64,000 bases of DNA, from assembly GCF_042100115.1 (NCBI RefSeq), contig NC_091273.1, positions 434,001 through 498,000 of the forward strand, read 5' to 3'. The stretch is from Alternaria dauci. Its lineage: Eukaryota; Ascomycota; Dothideomycetes; Pleosporales; Pleosporaceae. The notes under the pieces are model-generated. The model worked only from the letters and a program-made list of their open reading frames with translations. It did no database searches and was not told the origin of the DNA. A program made the translations under genes and the position numbers. This document shows, piece after piece, positions 46,614-56,465 of this stretch (positions are counted from its first letter, which is position 1; each line of letters begins with the position of its first letter).

Positions 46614-47351
46614 ATGTCTTCAGTATACTCAAGATTCGTCGAAAGCCGTATCGGCGTGGTGAAAACCACTATTCACTCTATTCTAAAACGCCCGGCGACG
46701 TACCCGAATTCCACATCATCCTCTATCTCGGACCAAAGCGAAGACACACCGAACCGACCCGACAAACACCAACTAGATGCAGGGTCCAGTGAAATACCAT
46801 CGACAAATGCGATATGGCCCTACGTTATCAACATTTTGTTGGCAGTAGGACTGACCGTTCTTGTTGGATTTGTCTTCCGTCCTTTCCCACCGCATGGTCC
46901 TAAGATGAAAACATTGAGCTGCGGAGCTACCTCAACCGAGGCACGCAAAAACGGCTGCACGTACGACGTGCTAGGGAATATCTGGGTGCCTACTCCCTGT
47001 CTTGATACGGAAAATCTTGCGGACTTCAAGCGCATGGCTCCCTGGCAAGCATATGACTCTGCCAACGCTACTCGTCAGCTTACAGAAGAGGAGATGTCGG
47101 AGTATCTCATACCAGATGGTTACTGGACACCGGTCCGAGAACACATGATCCATTGTGCTCTGATGTGGAGAAGATTGCACGACGGGTTTGAGAAGAACGG
47201 AAGATTGTTGGATAAGCATGTTATCCAAATGCACCATACAGAGCATTGCAGCCAGACTTTGATGGAACACCTTGACATGCCTACCTCCTTCCTCGATGAG
47301 ATACGCACTCGAACAGAGGCCGGGTATTCTACTTGTCAGGTTCCTGCTTAA
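46614..47351 (+). CDS. DUF3328/UstYa-like protein (copy 2)
   Basis: Intronless, 245 aa from the ATG at 46614; the open frame reaches 46461, but the upstream residues look non-coding. TM at about 69-87 after a polar N-terminus. Luminal features: SCGATSTEARKNGCTYD, IWVPTPC, HMIHC (177-181) and HTEHC (208-212), and a C-terminal Cys (STCQVPA). Clear paralogue of copy 1, with near-identical spacing between motifs. Expected to be an ER/Golgi type II membrane oxidase working on the secreted precursor. Divergent from the b561 gene. Confidence 0.9.
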   Translation: MSSVYSRFVESRIGVVKTTIHSILKRPATYPNSTSSSISDQSEDTPNRPDKHQLDAGSSEIPSTNAIWPYVINILLAVGLTVLVGFVFRPFPPHGPKMKTLSCGATSTEARKNGCTYDVLGNIWVPTPCLDTENLADFKRMAPWQAYDSANATRQLTEEEMSEYLIPDGYWTPVREHMIHCALMWRRLHDGFEKNGRLLDKHVIQMHHTEHCSQTLMEHLDMPTSFLDEIRTRTEAGYSTCQVPA

Positions 47352-48245
47352 CTTGTTCAATGGAGTTGTATTCCTAGACAGCGGAGGCATTTGGGAACGT
47401 AGCCAGCGATTTGCGTAAATGAAAAGCGAACCTTATGAAGAATTGATATGAAAAAAAAACTAGGAAACTTTGAGCAACAGCCGTGTGACCTGTGCGTGGA
47501 TTTGCGCAGAGTGTGAGTTCGTTGTTTCTGACAATAAGGCGCGGCCTCGGTACCCTGCGCAACGTGTCAAGCCGAGGTCGGCGATACCACTAAAGTAAAT
47601 GGCGAAGAAGACGCGCAGGAGATTTCGATATGTGTCGAGTTGTGGAGGAGTCAGGGGCGGTCGAAGTTTAGTTGGTGTGTCGCAGATGGGATGGTAGGTG
47701 CGGGGCTTGGGAGTGGGCTCTATTTTCTCCGGTGCGTCCCTCGGAGCCGCTGGTCAAGGCGACGTCGCGCTCAACGCCTGCCGGCCCGCCGGTTTTGCCA
47801 TCACCCAACCATGAATTTATCTCGGTCGAAGTCGGTAATTCGAGTCTGACAGCATGTACTGATGGTTTGCGCAACGTTAAAAAGTAGTAAGCAATGCTGC
47901 GCCCTTTGCTTTGTAGAATGCCAGGTCCGCGCCACCGCAGGTTGGAAGCAGCTCCCTAGGCGGACACGCCCATGCTATCCACTGCTGGTGATGACACTAC
48001 TGTCAGCGAAGGGAACAAAGACACCAGATGCCATGAGAACAGGTAACGTTCGTGTCTTACGCGTGTGATTACTACACCCTTGTAGTAAGCTCCTTCATCG
48101 CCCGAGCTCCGTCACTGGCTGCGATGGGTGGAGACCGTGGAGTCAGTTCACATCGAGTACTGGCATGCTCGTTCCCGTATTGCGGCTCGAACTATCTCAT
48201 CTGAGAACTAAGACTTCACTCGACAAATTTTGAACGTTGGCACAC
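47352..48245. other. Intergenic, 894 bp
   Basis: Between UstYa-like copy 2 and the MFS gene. Overlapping short frames on both strands at 47640-47887 look like chance. No gene. Confidence 0.5.
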
Positions 48246-49914
48246 ATGGAGAAGCTGCGGATAGCTGAGGATTCGGCCTCACAATCATCGAATCAGGAAG
48301 GAAGTTTGATTCTACCTTTCATGGCTTCTGAGGGTGGCTTTACACCCTCGAGCGCCTTTATGACGGATGCCGGAACCCTCGCAGATTCATCAAAGCGAGG
48401 ATCTCGAAAGCTACCCACCACATCACTCGTAGCCATGGCATGCGGATTCGGAGGGTATGTCACACATCAAAATGCGAACGATATTCTTACAGCTAATCTG
48501 AGCCTGCAGCTTACAGATTCTTTGGTCCACGATCTTCTCCTATGGCTCATCCTACCTGTTTTCTCTCGGTATATCCACAACCCAGTCATCACTCATCTGG
48601 GCAGTTGCACCACTGTGTGGCTCAATCATTCAACCTATCCTGGGTGTCATCAGCGATCGATCACGTATTTCATGGGGCCGACGAAGACCGTTTATACTTG
48701 GCGGGGTGGTGTCTACAATCTTTGCTGCCACAACATTAGCCTGGGCTGAGCCAATTTCAGTCGCGGTTTGCACACTTTTCGGCATAAGCAACGCCAACGG
48801 ATGGTGGGGAACTACTACGCGGACTGTGACTATTCTGGCCATTGTCATTCTCAACATTTCGATCCAGCCCCTCCAATTGGCCCTGCGCTCGCTGAATGTC
48901 GACATTTGTCCGCGAGAACAACAATCCATGACAAGCGCATGGGCAAGTCGCTTTACTGGATTGGGAAACATCATTGGCTATGTTCTGGGCTCTTTGCCGC
49001 TGCCTTGGATCTCTAGCGATTACGAAGCCATGCGTTTTCGGTATATGGTTTACTGGACTACCTTCGCACTCATCGCCACATCATTCATCACTTGCTACTA
49101 TACCGAGGAGGAGGATCCGTCACTGTCGGCGTACGAGTCAGGTTCCGAGCGCCCGGTCTATCGAATCTTCCAAAACCTCATTGATGGCTTCTCAAAAACT
49201 TCCAACAGGATAAGACACGTCTATCTCGTCCAATTCTTTTCTTGGCTGGGATGGTTTGGATTCCTGTTCTATAGTACAAGCTTCATCGGACAGCTCTACG
49301 TCGACGAGCAAGCAGGAGACAACGCCAAGATGAGCTCGTCAGTCAAAGATTACGGGATGAGGCTAGGCGCTAGAGCGAATTTGCTTTTCGCCATCGTGGC
49401 TCTAGCAACGAATATCATTTTGCCAAGACTCTCAGGCGTATTGAAAACGATGCTTTCGGGGGCGAGAACCGACGGTGGAAGGACGCAAGGCTCTTCTTCT
49501 ACACTGGGTATTATCTGGAGTTTCGGTCAGGTGCTCTATGCCGTGAGCGCTCTGTCCACGACAGTGGTGTCTTCAAGTACGACAGGGACGTTTATAATCG
49601 CCATCGTAGGTATCTCATGGGGTGTGACTCAGTGGGTACCATTCGTCATCATTGGGGAGGAGACAGCAAGACACTCCACTGACGAAGAGACTCCTAAAAG
49701 AGAGGATGACGATACATGGAGTGTGGTACAAGGTGGAAGAATCATCGGTTTGCACAACACTGCCATATCTTTACCGCAGATCGTCGCGGCTCTTGTTAGT
49801 AGTGCAATCTTCTGGGTTGCGCAAAACCTAGGTAAAAGTCGTGCCATAGTATGGGTGATAGGCTGGACCACGGTTCCTGGAGCAATAGCTGCTTGGCTTG
49901 CGTTCTTGATGTAA
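48246..49914 (+). CDS. Major facilitator transporter (SUT/glycoside-permease-like)
   Basis: Exons 48246-48454 and 48510-49914 with a 55-bp intron (GTATGT...TGCAG) encode 537 aa. The start is the first ATG; the frame upstream has none. About twelve membrane segments, the motif WGRRRPFILGG after TM2-TM3, and the pair ISWGVTQWVPFVIIGEE resemble the fungal/plant sucrose-transporter-like MFS branch. In this place it could export the peptide product or take up a sugar or other solute; sequence cannot decide. It runs tail-to-tail with the bANK gene, the stops being 86 bp apart. Confidence 0.88.
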
Positions 49915-50000
49915 GCAAGTCGCCAATTCGAAATCGACGTCGACATAGGTGATTCATCACGTAGCACATTCGCAATCTCAATACTTGGTATCAATTTTCG

Positions 50001-50985
50001 TTACGACTTGAATTCCATGTCTGCTCCAGCTCTTATTAACATGTCTACGATCTCAACGTGGTCATGCTCTATTGCTACATGCAATGGCGTCTCTCCTGCT
50101 ACATTGATGGCATTGACATTGACGCAATGCGATAATGCGAACGAGATCAGGGACGGGTGGCCGGACTGCGCAGCGAGATGCAGGATGTTGTTTCCATAAT
50201 CATCTACAATGTAGACATCTGCCCCATTCTCAACCAGAAGCTCTGCAATACTATCACGGCCTCTTAGTACTGCTTTCTGCAAGGCATTGAGGCTTGGAGG
50301 TAAGGTAGAATTTGAGGAGGAAGTAGACGCCGATGACGGGACCGTGGAGCGACCCTAGTCAAGATTGTATTAGCAACCCTGTATGAATGGACAAGAAGCA
50401 AAGGAGGCCGTAGCAGACATACAAACAAGATAATATCGTTCTCTAGATCCGTAAGGGGCGTGGTTAGATCGAATAGGTTGGCTCTTTCGTTCTTTGTTCG
50501 TGAGGCTATGTTGCTGTTTTCTTGATTGGACATGGACGAACTGCTTCCCACTTCTCCTGTATTGCCGAATATGAAATTTTGGGCTGAAGATTCGTCCGGC
50601 GATGCTACTGCTGGAACATTGATCGTTTCCAAACTAGGTAAAAGTGCATCTGGAGCTGCAGGGTTGATCGAATCTCGACGTGTTTGCTTGGATTGTGTCG
50701 AGTCTTTTGGCGGCGTTCGACAAGGCTGTCGCCTTTCCTTGGGTGTTGTGGGTGGGCTACCTGATATGCTCCGGTTGAACACCTCTAGTTGCTCCAATCG
50801 GCGCTTGATATTGCGGCCTGTGAAGTTAGTTATATATCGAATGTCTTTAGAGTAAACGACCTACGATAGTTGCGCTGCGCTATCCTATTCTGTACTCTTC
50901 TTCGCTCATTTGCATCGGTCAATGTTCTCCAATCCTCGTCTTCTTCTTGTCGTGACATGATTCCTCGGTCTTCTTTTGGTGACAT
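50001..50985 (-). CDS. bANK transcription factor (bZIP-type basic region plus ankyrin repeats), TOXE-like
   Basis: Exons 50985-50865, 50817-50423 and 50354-50001 encode 289 aa. The first intron (47 bp) lies inside the basic region; splicing gives NERRRVQNRIAQRNYRRNIK (26-45), the NxxAQxxxR DNA-binding signature. Only one or two leucine heptads follow (RLEQLEVF), so there is no full zipper. The middle is Ser/Pro-rich. The C-terminus has three ankyrin repeats (about 197-289: NNILHLAAQSGH, ETPLHVAIEHDH). This combination defines bANK proteins such as TOXE, pathway regulator of HC-toxin genes in Cochliobolus. The likely role is local activator of this cluster. The second start at MSRQEEDED (50958) cannot be excluded. 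Confidence 0.88.
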
Positions 50986-51663
50986 TGGGTTCCGTGATGT
51001 TTGCGGCTGATACCAGTGAGACGGCAGCCAGTTCAACCGGGGCGCTTATTATTCCAACGTCAGTTGTATGGCTTGGATTCAGTAGGTATGCCTGCCATGA
51101 GCACGGCCGGATGCTCTTTGGGCGATCCGATTTGCGTCGCCGTTCGATCTGCATCATGCAGGTGTTCATGGTGTTAGAGTCAAAATGATCTTACTAAACA
51201 TGTAATTGAGAATTCGTGCTAGCCTTCATGGAGAGTCTTTTGGTTTCGCTTAACTCAAGGTGGGGGCTTTCCAGGTATACGCAGCAGTCGAAGCGCGGCG
51301 TAACTTCTCGGACCGATGCATGGCGAACCCGTACCCGGACCTCTAACAATGCATTCAACATGCCTGGACCATGTCATTCCGCCTTGCATGCACCGCCGGG
51401 TTACATCGCGGATGGACTCGGATTCATCGGACAACGTATTAGCAGATCAGCTTGCGAAGCAAGCAGAGTCGCTGAGTAAGATGCGTCAGCGTCAGTGTTT
51501 CCCCGCAACATCACTGCCAATCTTGGAAGGCAAATTTTGACAGGCAATGGAGACAAATCTCCCTATCATAAATAACAAGTACCTGGCAGAGGGAACCTTA
51601 ATCGAAGTTCTAGTCCAATCCGTCAACACTACTAAAAATTCCGCATGCATATATGATATTGCG
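50986..51663. other. Divergent promoter region, bANK and UstYa-like copy 3
   Basis: 678 bp between two divergent start codons. It contains TGAGTAA at 51473-51479, the reverse complement of the TTACTCA words upstream of the precursor. An upstream ATG at 51547 is in frame with copy 3 and would lengthen it by 39 residues. Confidence 0.5.
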
Positions 51664-52371
51664 ATGCCAGCCTTCTCACTTTCACCGAAACCTAGCGAAA
51701 ACAACTACCCACCAAGATCACTTTCACACGGCTTGGAAGAGCAAGACACACTACTACAAAACGCCTGTTCGGAAAAACCTTGGCCAAAGACTCGCCGAGG
51801 CATTGCGTACGCCAACCTAGTGGCTGTGGCCCTCTTCCTCTTCACAGTCGTTGTTGGATCGCTCGCATGGCTAGCTGTATCTGCAACACAGCAAACCGAC
51901 GAAGCACCGACACCGTCGAAGCCATACACCGACTGTGGTAGCAACTACTCAACAGCAATTGCAGCCGGGTGTATATACGATATTGTTGGTCCCCAATGGA
52001 CGCCGCCAGAATGCTATAACGCCGACCTCTCTAAAGAATACGCCGCGAAGATTCCAAGGCCGATGTTCTTTCGTTGGGAGAATCTCACGGAGCCGATACC
52101 AGAAGATCCTGTGGAGATCTCAAAACATGACACAGTCTGGACATTCGACAAGTATCATACGGTACACTGTGTTTATATCCTGGAGCTTGCAGCACTAGCG
52201 GCATCGATGGCTTTTTCCGGCAAACAAGGTGTTTCTTTGAATCATATTGCGGCCAACTCCGCACATACAAGGCATTGCACCGAATTGCTGTCAGGTAATA
52301 TGACCTTCCCGGGTGAGACGGAGATTCATCGTCCCGGCTCCGCACTTCGCTGCAAGGGACTAAAGTCCTGA
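51664..52371 (+). CDS. DUF3328/UstYa-like protein (copy 3)
   Basis: Intronless, 235 aa from the ATG at 51664. TM at about 50-72 (ANLVAVALFLFTVVVGSLAW). Luminal features: DCGSNYSTAIAAGCIYDI, QWTPPEC, HTVHC (165-169), HTRHC (201-205), and NYS/NLT/NMT sequons. More diverged than copies 1 and 2, with different residues around both motifs, which suggests a separate step or subfamily. Expected role as for copy 1: oxidation of the precursor-derived peptide in the secretory pathway. Confidence 0.9.
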   Translation: MPAFSLSPKPSENNYPPRSLSHGLEEQDTLLQNACSEKPWPKTRRGIAYANLVAVALFLFTVVVGSLAWLAVSATQQTDEAPTPSKPYTDCGSNYSTAIAAGCIYDIVGPQWTPPECYNADLSKEYAAKIPRPMFFRWENLTEPIPEDPVEISKHDTVWTFDKYHTVHCVYILELAALAASMAFSGKQGVSLNHIAANSAHTRHCTELLSGNMTFPGETEIHRPGSALRCKGLKS

Positions 52372-53808
52372 GATAACGGTCAACCTGTACCTAATAAAAC
52401 TTACTCATTCATAAGATCTAGATCATTTCGTACGATTTGGTGAAACACTAATGTACCGTAAATCCATCCGACGTGAGTTTGATGGAAGCTTGTGGAGGAT
52501 TCTAAGGCTTGTCTGCGCCTAGACTTCCGTTCAACGTGATACATACCTAGGCTCTCACGACATTGCCGACAACTTGGCTGCCGCGGCAAGTTTCAAGTCA
52601 TGGGTGCCTGTGAGAAGTAAGCATGCACAACATACGTCTGCGCAGGAAAGTACCATGCTATCTCAACGGGAATTTGAGAGTCACTCTACACAAAACACGC
52701 ATGCAGGCAGGTGACCATTCCTGCAGCGTCGTCCCCGCATGTCATCAATCGTCGCAGTTGCTTTCAAGGGTATCAGCATCGAGATCTTGCAGGAGCTCGT
52801 GTTCCCCATGTGACGACGATACCGAAGATGACCCGTGATAGATGAGCCACTCGCAATTCCCGCAATGCAATCTACAATACGCAAGGACAAGGCTGTGGGC
52901 CGAGAGCCATATCAACCACACCTACATGCAGGTGAGTAAAACCACGCTGGTCGGACCGATACTCGGAAACACCGACGGGTTTCCCTATGCAAGACTTCCA
53001 AGGTTTGCTAAGACGGCGCCGGTGAAGATAAGCCCACTAGGCAGGCTTGATTTACGCCCACATATTTCCACCATTGCTGAAATGTGGAGTACTGTATGAA
53101 CATCTCGTCGTCTATCAGTGCTAAGATTACCGAAGCGTCTCAGGGCCACGTAACTCTCCACAACCCCGCCCCCAGATTACTGATGCTGGTTCCACAAGCT
53201 GACGATCTGATGGGCTCCAAACAGTCGATCCCTGGCAGCTGCATAGAAAACGACGTACACATTTCCAGATAGAAAAAGGCAAGAGGCCGAATCGAGACGC
53301 CAGAAATGGAAACAAGGAAATCTTAAACAAGGACCGAACCATGCACACCACTACCTAAGTATACAGTGAGACGCTGAATTCTTGCAGCTACGGATCTGCG
53401 CTTCGGGCCGAAGCGCGACGCACTTGCCCGTTGCTGCAATCCATGCTGCACTTGCCGTACGATGTGTGATCAAAACTTAATCTAGCCGCATCTTACGCCA
53501 CACCGCCTACTTCCATCTAAATCTCTACTCAGCAACGGCTTACTACATGATAGTCATTAGAGCATTTCCATCGCCTCAACGTTCCGCTCCCGTAGTAGGT
53601 GTTGCGTGTCGCGACGTGATCATGTGAGCGGCTTCTGGTTTTGCTCGGGCTTGTAACATGCGAGACGAGCGTTCAAGTCCATCGTCGAACGTTCCAAGAC
53701 CACGGTGTCTGTTTCAATCCACCAAAACAGCTCTTCCATCAGCTTACACGATCGGCGAAAATCAGAGGACGATTATCAGGATTCGATTGGATCAATAAGG
53801 CAATCGAG
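52372..53808. other. Intergenic, 1.4 kb
   Basis: Between UstYa-like copies 3 and 4, both plus strand. No coding signal seen. The open frame of copy 4 extends back to 53641 but the extra residues do not look coding. Confidence 0.5.
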
Positions 53809-54513
53809 ATGATGGGAGCTTTTCTGACGAAGCCTCTACGGCACCCCAGTGGAAAAGAATATGTTCCCATACCCAACCCTGAATCCGGCACCCAAGAGAA
53901 CCATCACAGCAAAGAGAGACGCAAGCGCCTACCGAAAGGCGTCGTCATGGTCTGTCTTGCCGCTATCCTGGTACTGCTTATTCCAGTCTCCTACTTCCTC
54001 TTTGCCGCAAGTACACGGAATGGCGCATTCAACCACGCCGGCCTGCCCATCCAGCATGACGATAAAGGCATATTCATAGCCTGTCCGGAAGATCCTTCAT
54101 CGGCACGGAAATCGGGTTGTTCTTTCGACCTTCTCGCCAACGGCTGGATCCCCGACCCTTGCTTCGACGCAACTATGCACCACGATTTTGTCGATGGCAA
54201 GGATTATGGCTTCTTCGAGGACCGGAATGGCAAGCACCGAGTACATCAAAATACGGTCATGGAGGGAGATAATAGCAGATATCCAGACGGGCTCTGGGTG
54301 ACGTTTGAAGAACACCACACGCATTGTCGTTACTTGGTTAATGGATCCATCAGAGCCGTCTCGCGACCCCATGCACCTTTCCTCGATGTTTACCTGGATA
54401 GGGACCATATGATGCATTGTTATGGTGTACTTGGAGAACATCAGGACTCTGATCATATTGAGACATATGTCAAGGCTTTCTTCGAATCGCGCAAGTGTTA
54501 CATTCGTGATTGA
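53809..54513 (+). CDS. DUF3328/UstYa-like protein (copy 4)
   Basis: Intronless, 234 aa from the ATG at 53809 (a second ATG follows directly). TM at about 44-66 after a basic stretch (KERRKRLPKG). Luminal features: ACPEDPSSARKSGCSFDL, GWIPDPC, HHTHC (169-173) and HMMHC (200-204). The most diverged of the four: its Cys-rich block starts with ACP rather than [DS]CG, and a longer, charged insert (GKDYGFFEDRNGKHRVHQ) precedes the first HxxHC. The family motifs and spacing nonetheless hold. Likely the far-right oxidase of the cluster. Confidence 0.87.
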   Translation: MMGAFLTKPLRHPSGKEYVPIPNPESGTQENHHSKERRKRLPKGVVMVCLAAILVLLIPVSYFLFAASTRNGAFNHAGLPIQHDDKGIFIACPEDPSSARKSGCSFDLLANGWIPDPCFDATMHHDFVDGKDYGFFEDRNGKHRVHQNTVMEGDNSRYPDGLWVTFEEHHTHCRYLVNGSIRAVSRPHAPFLDVYLDRDHMMHCYGVLGEHQDSDHIETYVKAFFESRKCYIRD

Positions 54514-55301
54514 GCCGGATCGGACTCGTGGACTGTCTGTTGTTGGCGGGTTAGCAATCTTTAGCTTAGGAACAATCGCAAGCCACTGTGTTTGAACTCC
54601 GCAACAATTGGTGCTTGATCTTCGTAGCCGGTGTACTGGCCATATTCTGTCGCTATGACATCCAACAGCCTGATAAAATGGGTCGAGAGTGTTGATGGGA
54701 TGATGCTGCCCGGTGTGCCGATAGGCGGGCGAAGGAGGCGGGGCTGTTGAAGCGGGCGTCGGGCAACTTCAGCGCCGGAACGTCAAAACGCCGAAATACC
54801 ATGCAGGGCATTTCTCCCCTATCACTTCACCAATGATACCAACTCTACCTAGGTACAGATGCTCTACGCGACGTCCACATTTTCGCATCTCCCAAGTGGA
54901 TGGTGCAGTATGTTCGCGCAGCCCGACAGGAATCCGCCTATAGCGGGCCGTGATGGTCCCATGCTCACCGATGAAGAAACACATAACACCGCCTACGAAG
55001 ATCAATGGTGCGTATCATCGCCTATGAGTCACATCTGCACTCCAATCCCAGAACGTGTTTGTCTAGAGAAAATGTTGGGGGTGAACCATACTTTTGCGAA
55101 TGGCAGATATGTCGAAAGCTGATACGTTGCATCCAGCCACCTTTTGATGACTGGCCCGCATGGCTTCAGCTGAACGCGTCCATCTTCAAAACAAGAATGG
55201 TTGATCGCAGAAGGCTGTCGCGTGACTCCTCTATATGAACAAGATGACCCTGGCTCACAGGCGACATTCTTTCCATACATAACAACATCTTTTCCGAAAC
55301 G
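54514..55301. other. Intergenic, 788 bp
   Basis: Carries a second exact TACCTAGGTA palindrome at 54846-54855. A plus-strand frame at 54859-55122 (87 aa) could be an upstream exon of the next gene, but no splice join was convincing. Confidence 0.4.
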
Positions 55302-56465
55302 ATGCCCTTCGCTTCCCAGGTATTCATTGACCACCAGCTTAACCAGAGACCCTTGTCTGTTTACAACATTTTCCAAGGAGTAGGCTGGCGATGGATATTT
55401 TTCGCGCGCATATATGTACAGTTGAATCTTTGGACGCTGCAGCTGATCTATTCATATACGTTTCTTTACGTTGGCTATATATATCTCCTTGTATGGTTCC
55501 TAGCGTACGGAAAAGCTGGAAAGATTCCTACGATGAATGATGACATACTGGTATGGAAGCCGAGACATGACCACAAGGCACTGAAACCAAAAAAATCTGA
55601 CAGTAGACAGAGTATATTTTTGGACAAAGTCTCATCCTCGGCCAACCCTCGATGGGGGTTGTTTTGGGTGTTGTACTATCTGTTTACGCAGGACCAACTC
55701 GGTTTTATTGCCAACTATACGATGGCCTGGAGTTTGGAGGCAAACATTGATTCGGAATTGGTCATCTTTGTGAACAATGGCCGTCCCTTTATAGTCCCTT
55801 GCTCGAGAACAGCAGAGGACAAGGACCTTTTGGAGCAGATTCGCATCTTCTACGACTTGCAGCGTATAAGATATGGCATGTTCGAATTGATTGGCGCAAA
55901 GTCGATCCAAAGAATCGATGTCGCCAAGGTCAGTGTCTGATCCCGAGTTTACCACGTTATGTTGCTCATCTGACCATTTCGCCTACTTTAGTTGCATAGC
56001 AGGGAGATTGTGGGCAAGCGGCTTAAAGAATCGCTTGATCTAGGACTGCTTGGATCTTATGGTCGTCAGGCTCATTACTTCGAGAAACCATCTGAACTGA
56101 CAGGAGACCATATACAGAAAAGACTCATTCGACAGCAGGTCCTGACAACGTTAGGCCAACAGAAGAATGCACTCAATATCATTCGTAGTTGGGATCCGCA
56201 GATCACTACTACGGTGATTCTCTTCCCAATTGTGCTAAGTCTAATCATATCGATTGTCTGGTCTGTTGTGGCGTCGGCCAAATTCAAAGCGGATGTTCAG
56301 ACTAGCACGCAGACTGGCTTCACAATCGGTAGCTACGTCGTAACCGCGGGTATCTCTCCAAGACACTCTTCTGGACCACTGGACGAATGGCTAATCTTGG
56401 CAGGTGCTCTGTTAGTCGCCTTGGTCGCATTCCTTGATGGCAAGGTCAACGGTATGGAGCATTGA
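55302..56465 (+). CDS. Membrane protein of unknown function
   Basis: Exons 55302-55928 and 55992-56465 (63-bp intron, GTCAGT...TTTAG) encode 366 aa. One or two membrane segments lie at about 29-68 (ARIYVQLNLWTLQLIYSYTF, then GYIYLLVWFLAYG) and two near the C-terminus (ITTTVILFPIVLSLIISIVW and LILAGALLVALVAFLDG). The central part is charged and soluble. It looks like one of the large fungal family of uncharacterised proteins with a membrane-anchored C-terminus. The N-terminus may be incomplete. It sits at the right edge of the UstYa-like group, same strand as copies 3 and 4; membership in the cluster is open. Confidence 0.65.
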
